DNA of 64,000 bases from Chitinophaga polysaccharea (GTDB lineage: Bacteria; Bacteroidota; Bacteroidia; Chitinophagales; Chitinophagaceae), in the NCBI RefSeq assembly GCF_902150045.1, contig NZ_CABFVU010000006.1, positions 1 through 64,000 on the forward strand, in the 5' to 3' direction. The first letter of the stretch is position 1, and each line of letters starts with the position of its first letter. Made by a program: the position numbers and the translations under genes. Shown here one piece after another: positions 33,565 to 43,138 of this stretch. Below the pieces are notes generated by a model, which had not been told where the DNA came from, searched no databases, and saw only the letters and a program-made list of their open reading frames with translations.

Positions 33565-35958
33565 ATGCCAGAGCATATCTTTACGAATCACGCTGCTCAT
33601 TTAAATGGGCACGAGGCAAGGGAACCGGAAAAAGATAGCGGGATCAACCCCCGTTATATGCTGGATACCCTGATGAGGCATTGGTACCTGTTTGTTATTT
33701 TTATCATAACAGGTGTGGCAGCTGCGTGGTTGTATCTCCGTTATGCCACTCCAAGTTATAAGATCAGCGCTAAAGTATTAGTGAAGGATGATCAGAAAGG
33801 CGGGGATATCCCGGGTCAGGAAATACTGCAACAGTTGGAAGTTTTTTCCAATAAAAGTAGCGTGGACAATGAAGTGGAAATATTGAAATCACGTACGCTG
33901 ATGCAGAAAGTGGTGAACAATCTGCAACTGAATACATCATATTTTGTGGATGGAAGGGTGAAGGAAACAGAGCAATATGGAAATCTGCCTTTTTCCCTGC
34001 AATGGCTTTCCCTCAACGATACTATTAATAAGACCTCCTATGTTATTTCACCTGTGGGAAATGACAAGTTTGAGCTGTCTGGTAAAAAAGAAACCCGTAC
34101 GGCATCCTGGAATGACACACTTCATCTCCCGGAAGGCGTGGCAAAAATAACCCGTACAGAATTTCCTTTTACCCAGTCTGCTTACACCATCAAGGTAGCT
34201 TCTGTGGATGAAACTACGGCAAACTACCAGCTCCTGCTGGATGTGCGTATCCCCAACAAGCAGGTGAGCACCATAGACCTCAGTTTAAATGCACGGATCC
34301 CTGAAAAGGGGGAGAAGGTGCTGAACAACCTGCTTACAACTTATCTGAAAGCAAGTGTGGAAGATAAAAACCGTATCGCCGACAGTACCATTGCATTTAT
34401 CGATAACCGGCTTGTGATTGTAACACAGGAATTATCCGGGGTTGAAAAGAACATACAACAGTTTAAGCAGGAGAATGAACTGGCGGATATTGAGTCGCAA
34501 TCCAAATTGCTGGTAGAAGGTACCGGCGATGCCCGCAAGCAACTGCTTGAACAACAGGTGCAGCTAAATGTGGTGGAATCGCTTGAACAATACATGCGTG
34601 ATACTGAAAATAACAAAAGGGTAGTGCCTTCTTCCCTGATCGTACAGGACCCTACTTTTGTAGGACTGGTGCAACGTTATAACACCCTGCAACTTGAAAG
34701 GGAGCGGCAGCTGATGTCCAGTACCCCCACCAACCCGGTGGTGGTAAATATGGATCAGCAGCTGGCAGGCATCCGTTCAGATCTGTTAAGCAACCTGGCT
34801 TCCCTGAAAAAAGGTATCCAGGTGGGCATCGAGGAGCAGCAGAAGAATGCGAATGCCCTGAACCAGAAGATCCGGCAGGTGCCAGCCAAGGAAAGAGTAT
34901 TCCTGGATATTTCCCGTCAGCAGGCCATCAAACAGGAACTTTACCTGTTCCTCCTGAAGAAAAGGGAAGAGTCGGCGATTTCCAAAACCTCCAACCTGGC
35001 CATTGCCCGTATCATTGATGACGCAAAAAGCGATGCACTGCCCTTTAAGCCCAAACGTATACTCATCTTCCTGCTGGGATTGGTGCTCGGAATGGCCCTT
35101 CCGGCCGGATACCTGTATATGAGGGAGCTGTTAAGCAGAAGGATACTGAATAAGCAGGACATTACCAGCAACACACCGGTGCCGGTACTGGCAGAAATAG
35201 GCCATAGTTCAACAAATATGATCGTCACTAAAGCGGATTCCCGCACTCCTGTAGCAGAACAGTTCCGGGCTTTAAGGACTAATCTCCAGTTTGTGCTGTC
35301 CGATATCAGCAATAAATCAGTGATCGTTACTTCCAGTATGGGAGGAGAAGGGAAGTCCTTTGTATCTACCAACCTGGCCGCCATCCTGGCACTTTCAGGA
35401 AAGAAAGTGGTATTAATGGAAATGGACCTGCGTAAACCTAAAATCGCGGAGCGCCTGGGCCTGCCCAATCACGAAGGATTTAGCACCTATGCGATCGGGA
35501 AAACTTCCATGGAAACGCTTATCAGACCGTCAGGGATTCATGAGAATTGCTGGATCATTAGTTCCGGTCCAATTCCTCCGAATCCTACAGAATTATTGTT
35601 GCAATCAAGAACGGAAGCGTTGTTCAAAGAACTGAATGAGCGTTTTGACTATATCATCATCGACTCGGCGCCTATAGGGCTGGTTACAGATGCACAGGTG
35701 CTGGGCCGCTTTGCGGATGCCACGCTATACCTGGTTCGCCACGGCTTTACGTTCAAACAGCAACTGCAGATCACCAAAGATCTGTACCAGCAACGAAAGT
35801 TGCCCCGGATAAATATTGTCATTAATGACGTGAAGAATAAGAGTGCCTACGGTTATGGCTATGGCTACGGTTATGGCTACGGTTATGGTAATGAACCCGC
35901 TACCGGAAAGGGATTCCTGGGTAAGTGGAAAAGACGGGCAGTCCTGAACGGGAAATAG
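33565..35958 (+). CDS. Polysaccharide copolymerase / BY-type tyrosine autokinase (Wzc-like)
   Basis: The 797-residue protein has a Wzz domain with a first membrane helix (WYLFVIFIITGVAAAWLYL), a long coiled periplasmic region and a second helix (ILIFLLGLVLGMALPAGYLYM). The kinase domain has Walker A SSMGGEGKSF (about 590), Walker A' VVLMEMDLRKP and Walker B YIIIDSAP (about 695). The C-terminus has a run of seven Tyr-Gly pairs, the expected autophosphorylation cluster. It controls chain length and export; the opposing CpsB phosphatase lies at 54853-55587. Confidence 0.93.
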   Translation: MPEHIFTNHAAHLNGHEAREPEKDSGINPRYMLDTLMRHWYLFVIFIITGVAAAWLYLRYATPSYKISAKVLVKDDQKGGDIPGQEILQQLEVFSNKSSVDNEVEILKSRTLMQKVVNNLQLNTSYFVDGRVKETEQYGNLPFSLQWLSLNDTINKTSYVISPVGNDKFELSGKKETRTASWNDTLHLPEGVAKITRTEFPFTQSAYTIKVASVDETTANYQLLLDVRIPNKQVSTIDLSLNARIPEKGEKVLNNLLTTYLKASVEDKNRIADSTIAFIDNRLVIVTQELSGVEKNIQQFKQENELADIESQSKLLVEGTGDARKQLLEQQVQLNVVESLEQYMRDTENNKRVVPSSLIVQDPTFVGLVQRYNTLQLERERQLMSSTPTNPVVVNMDQQLAGIRSDLLSNLASLKKGIQVGIEEQQKNANALNQKIRQVPAKERVFLDISRQQAIKQELYLFLLKKREESAISKTSNLAIARIIDDAKSDALPFKPKRILIFLLGLVLGMALPAGYLYMRELLSRRILNKQDITSNTPVPVLAEIGHSSTNMIVTKADSRTPVAEQFRALRTNLQFVLSDISNKSVIVTSSMGGEGKSFVSTNLAAILALSGKKVVLMEMDLRKPKIAERLGLPNHEGFSTYAIGKTSMETLIRPSGIHENCWIISSGPIPPNPTELLLQSRTEALFKELNERFDYIIIDSAPIGLVTDAQVLGRFADATLYLVRHGFTFKQQLQITKDLYQQRKLPRINIVINDVKNKSAYGYGYGYGYGYGYGNEPATGKGFLGKWKRRAVLNGK
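35848..35889 (+). repeat. In-frame TAYGGY hexamer array encoding (Tyr-Gly)7
   Basis: Seven tandem TA[C/T]GG[C/T] hexamers encode the Tyr-Gly tail of the autokinase. Hexamer slippage would change the number of phosphorylatable tyrosines without shifting the frame. Confidence 0.85.
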
Positions 35959-36085
35959 CATTACGATATTATGTATATTCGTGTATACATCGCCATTGGG
36001 CCCAAGAACCCTGTACTTATCAGTTGGATGGATTGCAGGATAATATTAAAAGACTTAAAAAAAACAAAAGACAGACAAATATTTT

Positions 36086-37399
36086 ATGGTGAAGATTAAC
36101 AACAGCGTTGAGAATATCCATCTTGCCGTTATAGGCCTGGGCTATGTTGGTTTGCCGTTAGCAATTGAATTTGGCAAAAAATACGATGTATTGGGTTTTG
36201 ATATCAACAAGGAAAGGGTAAATGAACTGGCTGCAGGTACCGACCGTACCAGGGAGGCTAATCTCGACGATCTGAACGCCGTGATAGCCCTTAAAGCCGC
36301 ACAGAAGTCTGATATCGGGCTTGCTTTTTCGTCCAATGTAGATGATCTGAAAAAGTATAATACCTTTATCGTAACTGTTCCTACACCGATCGATGTTTAT
36401 AAGGCGCCGGACCTCCGTCCTCTCATTAAAGCGTCTGAGATGCTGGGCCGCATCCTGAAAAAAGGGGACCTGGTTATTTATGAGTCTACCGTTTACCCCG
36501 GCTGTACAGAAGAAGACTGCGTGCCGGTACTGGAAAAAGTATCAGGTCTGAAATATAACGTTGATTTCTTTGCAGGATATTCCCCGGAAAGAATAAACCC
36601 GGGCGATAAAGTAAATACCCTTACAAAGATCAAAAAAGTAACCAGCGGATCTACCCCTGAAATAGCAGACAAGGTAGACGCCCTGTATGGTTCCATTATA
36701 GAAGCGGGTACCCACAAGGCGCCAAGCCTGAAAGTGGCTGAAGCTTCCAAGGCTATTGAAAATGCCCAGCGGGATGTGAACATCTCATTTGTGAATGAAC
36801 TGGCGTTGATCTTTGATAAGATCGGTATCGATACCAACGATGTTATTGACGCAGCAGGTACCAAATGGAACTTCCTGAAATATAAGCCAGGATTGGTAGG
36901 TGGTCATTGTATTGGCGTAGATCCTTATTATCTCGCCCACAAAGCGGAATCTGTAGGCTATCACCCGCAGGTGATCCTGTCCGGTCGCCGGGTAAATGAT
37001 CATATCGGACATTTCGTTGCTAATAAGGTGGTGAAGCTGATGATCGACAAAGATCATAAGATCAAAGGCTCAAGAGCGCTCATTATGGGTATTACCTTTA
37101 AAGAAAACTGCCCGGATGTACGTAATACCCGCGTAGTGGATATCTACCATGAGTTGAAACAATTCGGCCTGGAAGTAGATATCTATGATCCATGGGCCGA
37201 CCCCGCGGAAGTAGAAGAAGAATACGGTTTGAAGATCTCAAACGCCATCGATAAAGCCTCTGTTTACGACGCTATCATCGTAGCAGTAGCACATAAAGAG
37301 TTTTTAACCTTTGATTACCTGAAATACAGACGTAACAACGGGGTCATTTTTGATACCAAAGCTTGTGTAGATAGAAGCCTGGTAGATGGCAGGCTCTAA
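36086..37399 (+). CDS. UDP-N-acetylhexosamine 6-dehydrogenase (TviB/WbpO-like)
   Basis: The 437-residue nucleotide-sugar dehydrogenase has an N-terminal Rossmann motif (IGLGYVGLPLAIEFG), VPTPID, YESTVYPGCTEE and the catalytic Cys in GLVGGHCIGVDPYYLAHKAE, followed by GRRVND. That block is closer to TviB/WbpO (UDP-GlcNAc or UDP-GalNAc oxidation) than to WecC. It supplies a HexNAc uronic acid, giving the polymer negative charge. Confidence 0.9.
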   Translation: MVKINNSVENIHLAVIGLGYVGLPLAIEFGKKYDVLGFDINKERVNELAAGTDRTREANLDDLNAVIALKAAQKSDIGLAFSSNVDDLKKYNTFIVTVPTPIDVYKAPDLRPLIKASEMLGRILKKGDLVIYESTVYPGCTEEDCVPVLEKVSGLKYNVDFFAGYSPERINPGDKVNTLTKIKKVTSGSTPEIADKVDALYGSIIEAGTHKAPSLKVAEASKAIENAQRDVNISFVNELALIFDKIGIDTNDVIDAAGTKWNFLKYKPGLVGGHCIGVDPYYLAHKAESVGYHPQVILSGRRVNDHIGHFVANKVVKLMIDKDHKIKGSRALIMGITFKENCPDVRNTRVVDIYHELKQFGLEVDIYDPWADPAEVEEEYGLKISNAIDKASVYDAIIVAVAHKEFLTFDYLKYRRNNGVIFDTKACVDRSLVDGRL

Positions 37400-37450
37400 G
37401 AGCTGTTAACGTGGAAATATATATATGAATAATTTGGAAATTGATATTTG

Positions 37451-38971
37451 ATGTCAACGAAAGGGGTGAGCTATGAGATGTCGCTAAATTTAGGGACGAA
37501 CTTCCTGGCTCTGGTTTTAAATATTTTACTGGGGCTGGTTGTTGTACCGTTTTATATAGCGAAGATTGGTGTGGATGGCTATGGTATCATAGCATTGGCT
37601 ACTTCTTTCAGTTCATACCTGTCCATTATAACCATCGCTATTGATGCGGCGGTAGGAAGGAACTTTACATTGGCTATGAGAAAGGAGGATCATGCGTCGT
37701 CAAACGCTATCTATTCTTCCTCTATTATTTCCGCCATACTGCTGATAGTTGCCCTCCTGCCCCTGATAGGCTGGTTCTTATATAAAATAGACAGCATCAT
37801 CAGCTATCGTGGATATGCAGTGGGAGAAATGAGGTGGGTGTTCATTGCCATTATTACCTCTTTCGTGCTCACCTTTATTCGCGGGCTTTTCCTGGTACCG
37901 GCATTTGCGTCAAATAAAATTTATATCCAGCGTATCATTGCCATCCTGGAGATAGTGGTGAGAACAGTGCTGATCTTTTTATTGCTGAATGCTTCCGCAA
38001 AGTTGAGCCTGATAGGGATTGCCTTTTTTATGGCTTCACTGGTATCTTTTGTGACAGCGCTGATCTGGATCATCCGCAAATTTCCATTTTTGAAATTGCA
38101 GATTGCCAGTTTTGATAAGAAGATAGTAAGATATGTGGCTTCTATGAGTTTCTGGCTGGTGATTAACCAGATCGGTACTTTGCTCTTTATTAATATTGAC
38201 ATCATTCTGCTGAATCAGTATTATGGGGCTACAGCTACGGGGGAATTCAGCACAGTAGCGCAATGGCATACATTATTACGCTCTTTTGCAGGTGTATTTG
38301 TAGCCATATTTACCCCCGTGGTATATAAGTATTATGCAGATAAGGATTTCAGTAACCTGCTGAAGTTCTCGAAATATTCGGTGGTCGCAATGGGCCTGGT
38401 ACTGGCTATCCCAATAGGCATTATCGTTGCTTATTCGGATGTGATCCTCCGGTTGTGGGTAGGCGAAAAATTCGTGCATTTTTATCCGCTGATGATCCTG
38501 CTAACCGGGCATCTGATCTTTAACCTGTCGGTATTGCCCATATTGTCTATCAATTCGGTATATAATAAAGTGAAGATACCAGGGCTCACTTCTTTTTTCT
38601 GTGGTATACTGAACCTGGTATTGGGCATTTTGGTCATTAAATACTTTAACTGGGGGATCTACAGCGTGGCCATTGTATCGGCAATACTACTCACAGTGAA
38701 AAATTTAATTTTTTCACCTACGTATGCTGCAAGGATACTGGAACAGAAACCGTGGTTTTACTATCCTGCTATTCTGAGAGGATGTGGGTTATTTGTATGG
38801 GTATTGCTGTTGTCCTGGTGCTGCCGGAAATTCATGCTGCCGGGTTCCTGGGGAGGACTGATGATATCGGCGGTGGCGATTGGCGTTTGCAGTATTCCAT
38901 TCGCCTGGTTTATAAGTTTAAATAAAGAGCAGCGATCGTTGATCGGAAAATTGATAAGAAGACAAATATGA
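37451..38971 (+). CDS. Polysaccharide flippase (Wzx/MOP family)
   Basis: The 506-residue protein has 12-14 hydrophobic helices throughout (LNLGTNFLALVLNILLGLVVVPFYIAKIG and others), typical of the MOP exporter superfamily that flips undecaprenyl-linked repeat units. The ATG at 37451 is chosen over a TTG one codon earlier. It overlaps the pyruvyltransferase gene by 4 bases. Together with the candidate polymerase at 41768 it implies a Wzx/Wzy-type pathway. Confidence 0.85.
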   Translation: MSTKGVSYEMSLNLGTNFLALVLNILLGLVVVPFYIAKIGVDGYGIIALATSFSSYLSIITIAIDAAVGRNFTLAMRKEDHASSNAIYSSSIISAILLIVALLPLIGWFLYKIDSIISYRGYAVGEMRWVFIAIITSFVLTFIRGLFLVPAFASNKIYIQRIIAILEIVVRTVLIFLLLNASAKLSLIGIAFFMASLVSFVTALIWIIRKFPFLKLQIASFDKKIVRYVASMSFWLVINQIGTLLFINIDIILLNQYYGATATGEFSTVAQWHTLLRSFAGVFVAIFTPVVYKYYADKDFSNLLKFSKYSVVAMGLVLAIPIGIIVAYSDVILRLWVGEKFVHFYPLMILLTGHLIFNLSVLPILSINSVYNKVKIPGLTSFFCGILNLVLGILVIKYFNWGIYSVAIVSAILLTVKNLIFSPTYAARILEQKPWFYYPAILRGCGLFVWVLLLSWCCRKFMLPGSWGGLMISAVAIGVCSIPFAWFISLNKEQRSLIGKLIRRQI

Positions 38972-40062
38972 AAAAGGCGTTAATCATTAATGAAGGATTT
39001 TCCAATAATCTGGGTGATCAGGCTATCCGTGAAAGCATGACCAGTTTATTACGGGATAGTGATTTTAGTACTGATTTTGCCTATTTCACCAATCCAGGTA
39101 TGAGCAGTATGCCGGCATATAATTACCTGGCAGGAGGAACAACTGCCATAGCGCCACCAGCGCTGTCATTCGCCAAAAAAGCAAAATTGAAAATGGCGGG
39201 TCTGTACTGGATCGCCATTAACTATAAACATATCCGCGCAAAATTGCGTAAGGGAAATTACGATATCGTGGTGATCGGCGGGGGACAACTGATTGAATCT
39301 TCCGGGAAAGAATATCCCAGCCGTTTCGCTATTGCCATGTACTGGTGGACGCGACTGGTAAAAAAGCTTACCCGTGCAAAACTGTATATCATTGGCGTAG
39401 GAGTGGGCACTACTTTCAATCCAAAGGAACAACGGCTTTTCTCTAAAGCTTTGTCAGAGGCAGATCTCATCTGGGTGAGGGACACTTATTCAAAAGCATC
39501 CCTGTTTGAGAAATTTGGCCATAAAGCCGTGCTTACACCGGATATAGCCTTTTACAGTGGTAAGAACCGGGTTGAAAAAGAAAATAATAACAGGAAAGCA
39601 TTGGTGGGAATCACCAGCTTTAACGAGGTGTTTGCAAAATATAATCAGCCCGGCAAAACGAATGCAGATTATTATGAAGAATGGTTTACCGTAGTGAAAG
39701 GGTACCTGGATGCAGGATTGCAGGTAGAATTGTTTTATACTACCATTACTGACGCAGCGGAAACGATTGCTTTCCGTAATTATGTAAAACTGAATTACCA
39801 CCTGGAGTTGCCCGTAGCCAGGCTATCTTCCGTAGATGATCTGAAACAGTTATACCAATCGGCATCAGACGTGTATTCCGGGAGAATGCATGCACTTATA
39901 CTGGCAATGAAACATCAATGCACAGTAAAGGCTTACCTCATTTCACAGAAATTGAAATCTTTTCACCAGGAGTATATTTTACCGGGAAATCAGCCTACAG
40001 AATACAGCAGGAAAATCCGGGGAACATTTAATGATCTGATGCTCAATGATGTAAAACTATAG
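38968..40062 (+). CDS. Polysaccharide pyruvyl transferase family protein
   Basis: The 364-residue protein has the family hallmarks: NEGFSNNLGDQAIRESM at the N-terminus, VIGGGQLIES, GVGVGTTFNP and a late SGRMHALILAMKHQC. These enzymes place pyruvate ketals on sugars from phosphoenolpyruvate, adding negative charge. It overlaps the flippase stop by 4 bases, so the pair is translationally coupled. Confidence 0.85.
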   Translation: MKKALIINEGFSNNLGDQAIRESMTSLLRDSDFSTDFAYFTNPGMSSMPAYNYLAGGTTAIAPPALSFAKKAKLKMAGLYWIAINYKHIRAKLRKGNYDIVVIGGGQLIESSGKEYPSRFAIAMYWWTRLVKKLTRAKLYIIGVGVGTTFNPKEQRLFSKALSEADLIWVRDTYSKASLFEKFGHKAVLTPDIAFYSGKNRVEKENNNRKALVGITSFNEVFAKYNQPGKTNADYYEEWFTVVKGYLDAGLQVELFYTTITDAAETIAFRNYVKLNYHLELPVARLSSVDDLKQLYQSASDVYSGRMHALILAMKHQCTVKAYLISQKLKSFHQEYILPGNQPTEYSRKIRGTFNDLMLNDVKL

Positions 40063-40065
40063 CTT

Positions 40066-40617
40066 ATGAGAGTCAGACAATTAATTAAATCGGATCTGCA
40101 CCGTTATCACGGGAAAACAGATGGGAAGAGTTTTATAAAGGCGTTCTTTTTAATAGAAGGATTCCGCTATATGTTTTTTTTCAGGTTGCAAAAGGCTGCT
40201 GCGGGACCTTTCAAGCTGCTGTTGAGGCTCATCCTCCGGCATTATTCGTATAAGTATGGATTCCAGATACCATATACTACCAAAGTAGGGTATGGGTTAT
40301 ATATAGGGCATTTCGGCACAATTGTTATTAATGGGAACGCCCAGCTGGGAAATAATGTGAACCTTTCCCCCGGAGTAGTGATAGGACAGGCCAGTCGGGG
40401 GCGTCTTATGGGAGTGCCGGTGGTGGGTAACCGTGTATGGATTGGTTCTAATGCAGTAATTGTAGGTAAAATTAATATTGGAGATAATGTGATGATAGCG
40501 CCAGGAGCATATGTAAACAGGGATGTGCCTGCAAACTCGCTGGTAATGGGTAACCCCGCGGTGGTATATGAAGGAAAGGATGTAGAGGGGTATATCTGTA
40601 ACGAATGGGGGCTATGA
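40066..40617 (+). CDS. Hexapeptide acetyltransferase (serine acetyltransferase-like)
   Basis: The 183-residue protein has a left-handed beta-helix built of hexapeptide repeats (IGHFGTIVINGNAQLGNNVNLSPGVVIGQ, then VWIGSNAVIVGKINIGDNVMIAPGAYV). Its N-terminus resembles serine acetyltransferases found inside capsule loci, where they O-acetylate sugars. It lies 3 bases after the pyruvyltransferase gene and overlaps the next glycosyltransferase by 4 bases. Confidence 0.85.
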   Translation: MRVRQLIKSDLHRYHGKTDGKSFIKAFFLIEGFRYMFFFRLQKAAAGPFKLLLRLILRHYSYKYGFQIPYTTKVGYGLYIGHFGTIVINGNAQLGNNVNLSPGVVIGQASRGRLMGVPVVGNRVWIGSNAVIVGKINIGDNVMIAPGAYVNRDVPANSLVMGNPAVVYEGKDVEGYICNEWGL

Positions 40618-41762
40618 AAAATGTTTTAATCATATCTTACGAATTTCCGCCTATTATCGGAGGTGCGGGTGTGTATGCACATGACCTGGCAATAGGACTG
40701 GTAAAGAACGGGCACCAGGTAAGCCTGCTTACTTATAGAACGCCCCGTAATGAAGCCTTCCTGGCGTCGTTCGAAGAAAAATACGGTGTACGCTGTCATA
40801 CCATCCCCGAAAAAAAATATATTCATTTCTATCTTTTTTTCCGGCAATTAAAAAAGATAGTAAAGAAAAATTCTTTCGATACTATCATTTTCAGTGATGC
40901 CCGCGCAAAAAAAATGGGCGCTCTCTTCTACCCGGCGTTAAAGCATTTGTCTGCCCGCTCCCTGTCTGTATTGCATGGCAGCGAAAAGGCGAGCTTTTTC
41001 GAAAAACCTTCTTTCCTGCTGCGCGCTTTTGGTATGCAGCAGCGCATGTTAAATTTCCTTCAGCATCAAAGAAAAATTGTGGTGGTTAGTGAAGCGGAGT
41101 ACGAGCTATGGACACAAACTGCACTGAAGGAAAAGCTGGAGCTGATACGTCATGGTATTGATACCGATATTTTTCACCGCCGTACACTGCAGGAGGTGGC
41201 TGCCATTAAATCCCGGCTGGGCATTGACCTGCATCGGCCTGTGCTTTTTAGCGCATCCCGTCTGGTGAAGGAGAAAGGGCAGCAGCTGATCATTGAAAGC
41301 CTGCCTGAAATAGTGGCGGCAGTACCAGGATTGCTTTGCATAATTGCCGGCAGCGGCAATTATCTTCCTGCGTTACAACAGCAGGTAAAGGAGCTGGGAT
41401 TGGACGAACATGTATTGTTTACCGGTGGTGTTTCCCGTGAAGTGCTCTCTGATTATTTCGCCATCTGTGACCTGTTTATTCTTCCCAGCCAGTTTTATGA
41501 ATCGTTCGGACTGGTATACCTGGAAGCGGCAGCCTGTGGTAAAACGGCGATTGCCGGTAACAGAGGCGGTACCAATGAGGCGGTTGTGAACGATGTAACC
41601 GGTTACCTGGTCGATCCTGTATCAAAAAAGGAAATTGTAAATAAAGTAATAACTGTTTTAACTGATGCCGATCTGCGGAACAGGCTGCAAACAACTGCCT
41701 ATACAAGGGCGGTGGCCGAGTTTTCGAATGTAACAATGGCCGGCAAAATTATTAACATCTGA
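40614..41762 (+). CDS. Family 4 glycosyltransferase
   Basis: The 382-residue GT-B enzyme has the N-terminal acceptor loop YEFPPIIGGAGVYAHDLA, LVKEKGQQLIIESLP and the EX7E donor motif in ESFGLVYLEAAACGKTAIAG. It should add one sugar to the lipid-linked repeat unit; donor and acceptor cannot be read. The ATG at 40614 (ATGA overlap) is preferred to one three codons upstream. Confidence 0.9.
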   Translation: MKNVLIISYEFPPIIGGAGVYAHDLAIGLVKNGHQVSLLTYRTPRNEAFLASFEEKYGVRCHTIPEKKYIHFYLFFRQLKKIVKKNSFDTIIFSDARAKKMGALFYPALKHLSARSLSVLHGSEKASFFEKPSFLLRAFGMQQRMLNFLQHQRKIVVVSEAEYELWTQTALKEKLELIRHGIDTDIFHRRTLQEVAAIKSRLGIDLHRPVLFSASRLVKEKGQQLIIESLPEIVAAVPGLLCIIAGSGNYLPALQQQVKELGLDEHVLFTGGVSREVLSDYFAICDLFILPSQFYESFGLVYLEAAACGKTAIAGNRGGTNEAVVNDVTGYLVDPVSKKEIVNKVITVLTDADLRNRLQTTAYTRAVAEFSNVTMAGKIINI

Positions 41763-41767
41763 CGGGA

Positions 41768-43138
41768 ATGAGGAATAGCAATGCCAATACCAATTTACTG
41801 CTCCTGCTGAATTTTATATTCGCTTGTATTGCTGGTATTGTATCGGTGAGTGTAGCCACTTTCCTGTTCAATATTATCCTCCTGGGGATTGGAATGCTAA
41901 GCATTACTGCTATGTTTAAGACCCCTGCCCGCAGGCAAACAGGTTTGCGGATCTTCCTTTCCTTTTTCCTGGTTTACGGCACTTTTATGTTGATAACAGA
42001 TACCGTTTATATCCAGGACCCTTTCCGTGACATTTTTTATGCAAAAGATTCTGTTACATTTTATACTTATATAGATAAAGTGGCGTCAATGCGGACATTG
42101 GGGGATATTACAAATTTCTACCGCGACGACTTCTTCTCTTCCGACTGGAAGGGATTCGCCTGGTTTTCCAGCGTACTGGGCTTTCTTGCCAAGGGCATTG
42201 ATAACAATACACTGGTACTGCAGAAATTACAAATCGTGTTCTGCTCGGCTTTGATCCTTACAATCCTGTTCAGTATATTATCTACTTACATTAACAGCGA
42301 AGTCAGCGTAAAGCTCACAGTGGTATATGCTTTCCTGTCGTATAATTTTTTCTTCTCGGCGGTGTATCTGAGGGATGTACATATCGGTTTGCTGTTTGGC
42401 TTATATTTCCTGCTGATTATTAACAGGCAGGGGCTTACAGGTGTTTTTTACGGAATCCTGCTCACTGTGCTCATCTATTTATTCCGGCCGGAACATGGAT
42501 TTTTCAGCGCCACTTTTTTAATGGCATATATCTATTTGTTGGTAACAGACAGGAATAACAGAACACTTAATAAATTTAAAATACCCATTTTAATCCTGCT
42601 GGCGCTGCCCGCATTAACACAGGTGGTTTACCTGCAGCAGGGGTTGGATACTATTCAGAGCACCAGCGAGAATTACCTTGACTCTTCCATGTCAAACGCC
42701 GGACTGGGATCATTTGGCAGTATGCTGTTGAAACTACCTTTTGGTGTGCGGCATGTGGTTGTAGGACTGTTTTCCCAAACCCTGCCATTCCCTTTTTATG
42801 CAGTATTGGAAGAAAACCCCTTCTTTATCCCATGGGCGCTGGCCGCACTTTTCTGGTTTGTGGTTTGGGGTGTCTTAATTTATACTGCATTGGTTAAGCC
42901 GCGGAACCCGTTCTTTAAGATCAGGGAGTTACGCTTCCTGTTTATTATTGCGGTGCTGCTGATCCTGGGAGCGAGCTCCAATGCGGATACCAGGAGGATT
43001 ATGTCGGTATACCCGGTTATATATGTTGTTTTTGCAGGTGGATTTTTATCACTCGATAAAGTAAAACGGAAGCAGCTTGTTATGGCGTCGCTACTGTTTT
43101 ATTTCGGATTGGTGTTTGTTTATGCATTGATCAAGTGA
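41768..43138 (+). CDS. Polytopic membrane protein, candidate Wzy polymerase
   Basis: The 456-residue protein has roughly ten membrane helices and a large central soluble loop (LQQGLDTIQSTSENYLDSSMSNAGLG). No family signature is certain. Since the locus has a flippase and copolymerase but no other polymerase candidate, this is the likely repeat-unit polymerase. The assignment rests on context and topology. It overlaps the next gene by 4 bases if that gene starts at GTG 43135. Confidence 0.6.
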   Translation: MRNSNANTNLLLLLNFIFACIAGIVSVSVATFLFNIILLGIGMLSITAMFKTPARRQTGLRIFLSFFLVYGTFMLITDTVYIQDPFRDIFYAKDSVTFYTYIDKVASMRTLGDITNFYRDDFFSSDWKGFAWFSSVLGFLAKGIDNNTLVLQKLQIVFCSALILTILFSILSTYINSEVSVKLTVVYAFLSYNFFFSAVYLRDVHIGLLFGLYFLLIINRQGLTGVFYGILLTVLIYLFRPEHGFFSATFLMAYIYLLVTDRNNRTLNKFKIPILILLALPALTQVVYLQQGLDTIQSTSENYLDSSMSNAGLGSFGSMLLKLPFGVRHVVVGLFSQTLPFPFYAVLEENPFFIPWALAALFWFVVWGVLIYTALVKPRNPFFKIRELRFLFIIAVLLILGASSNADTRRIMSVYPVIYVVFAGGFLSLDKVKRKQLVMASLLFYFGLVFVYALIK

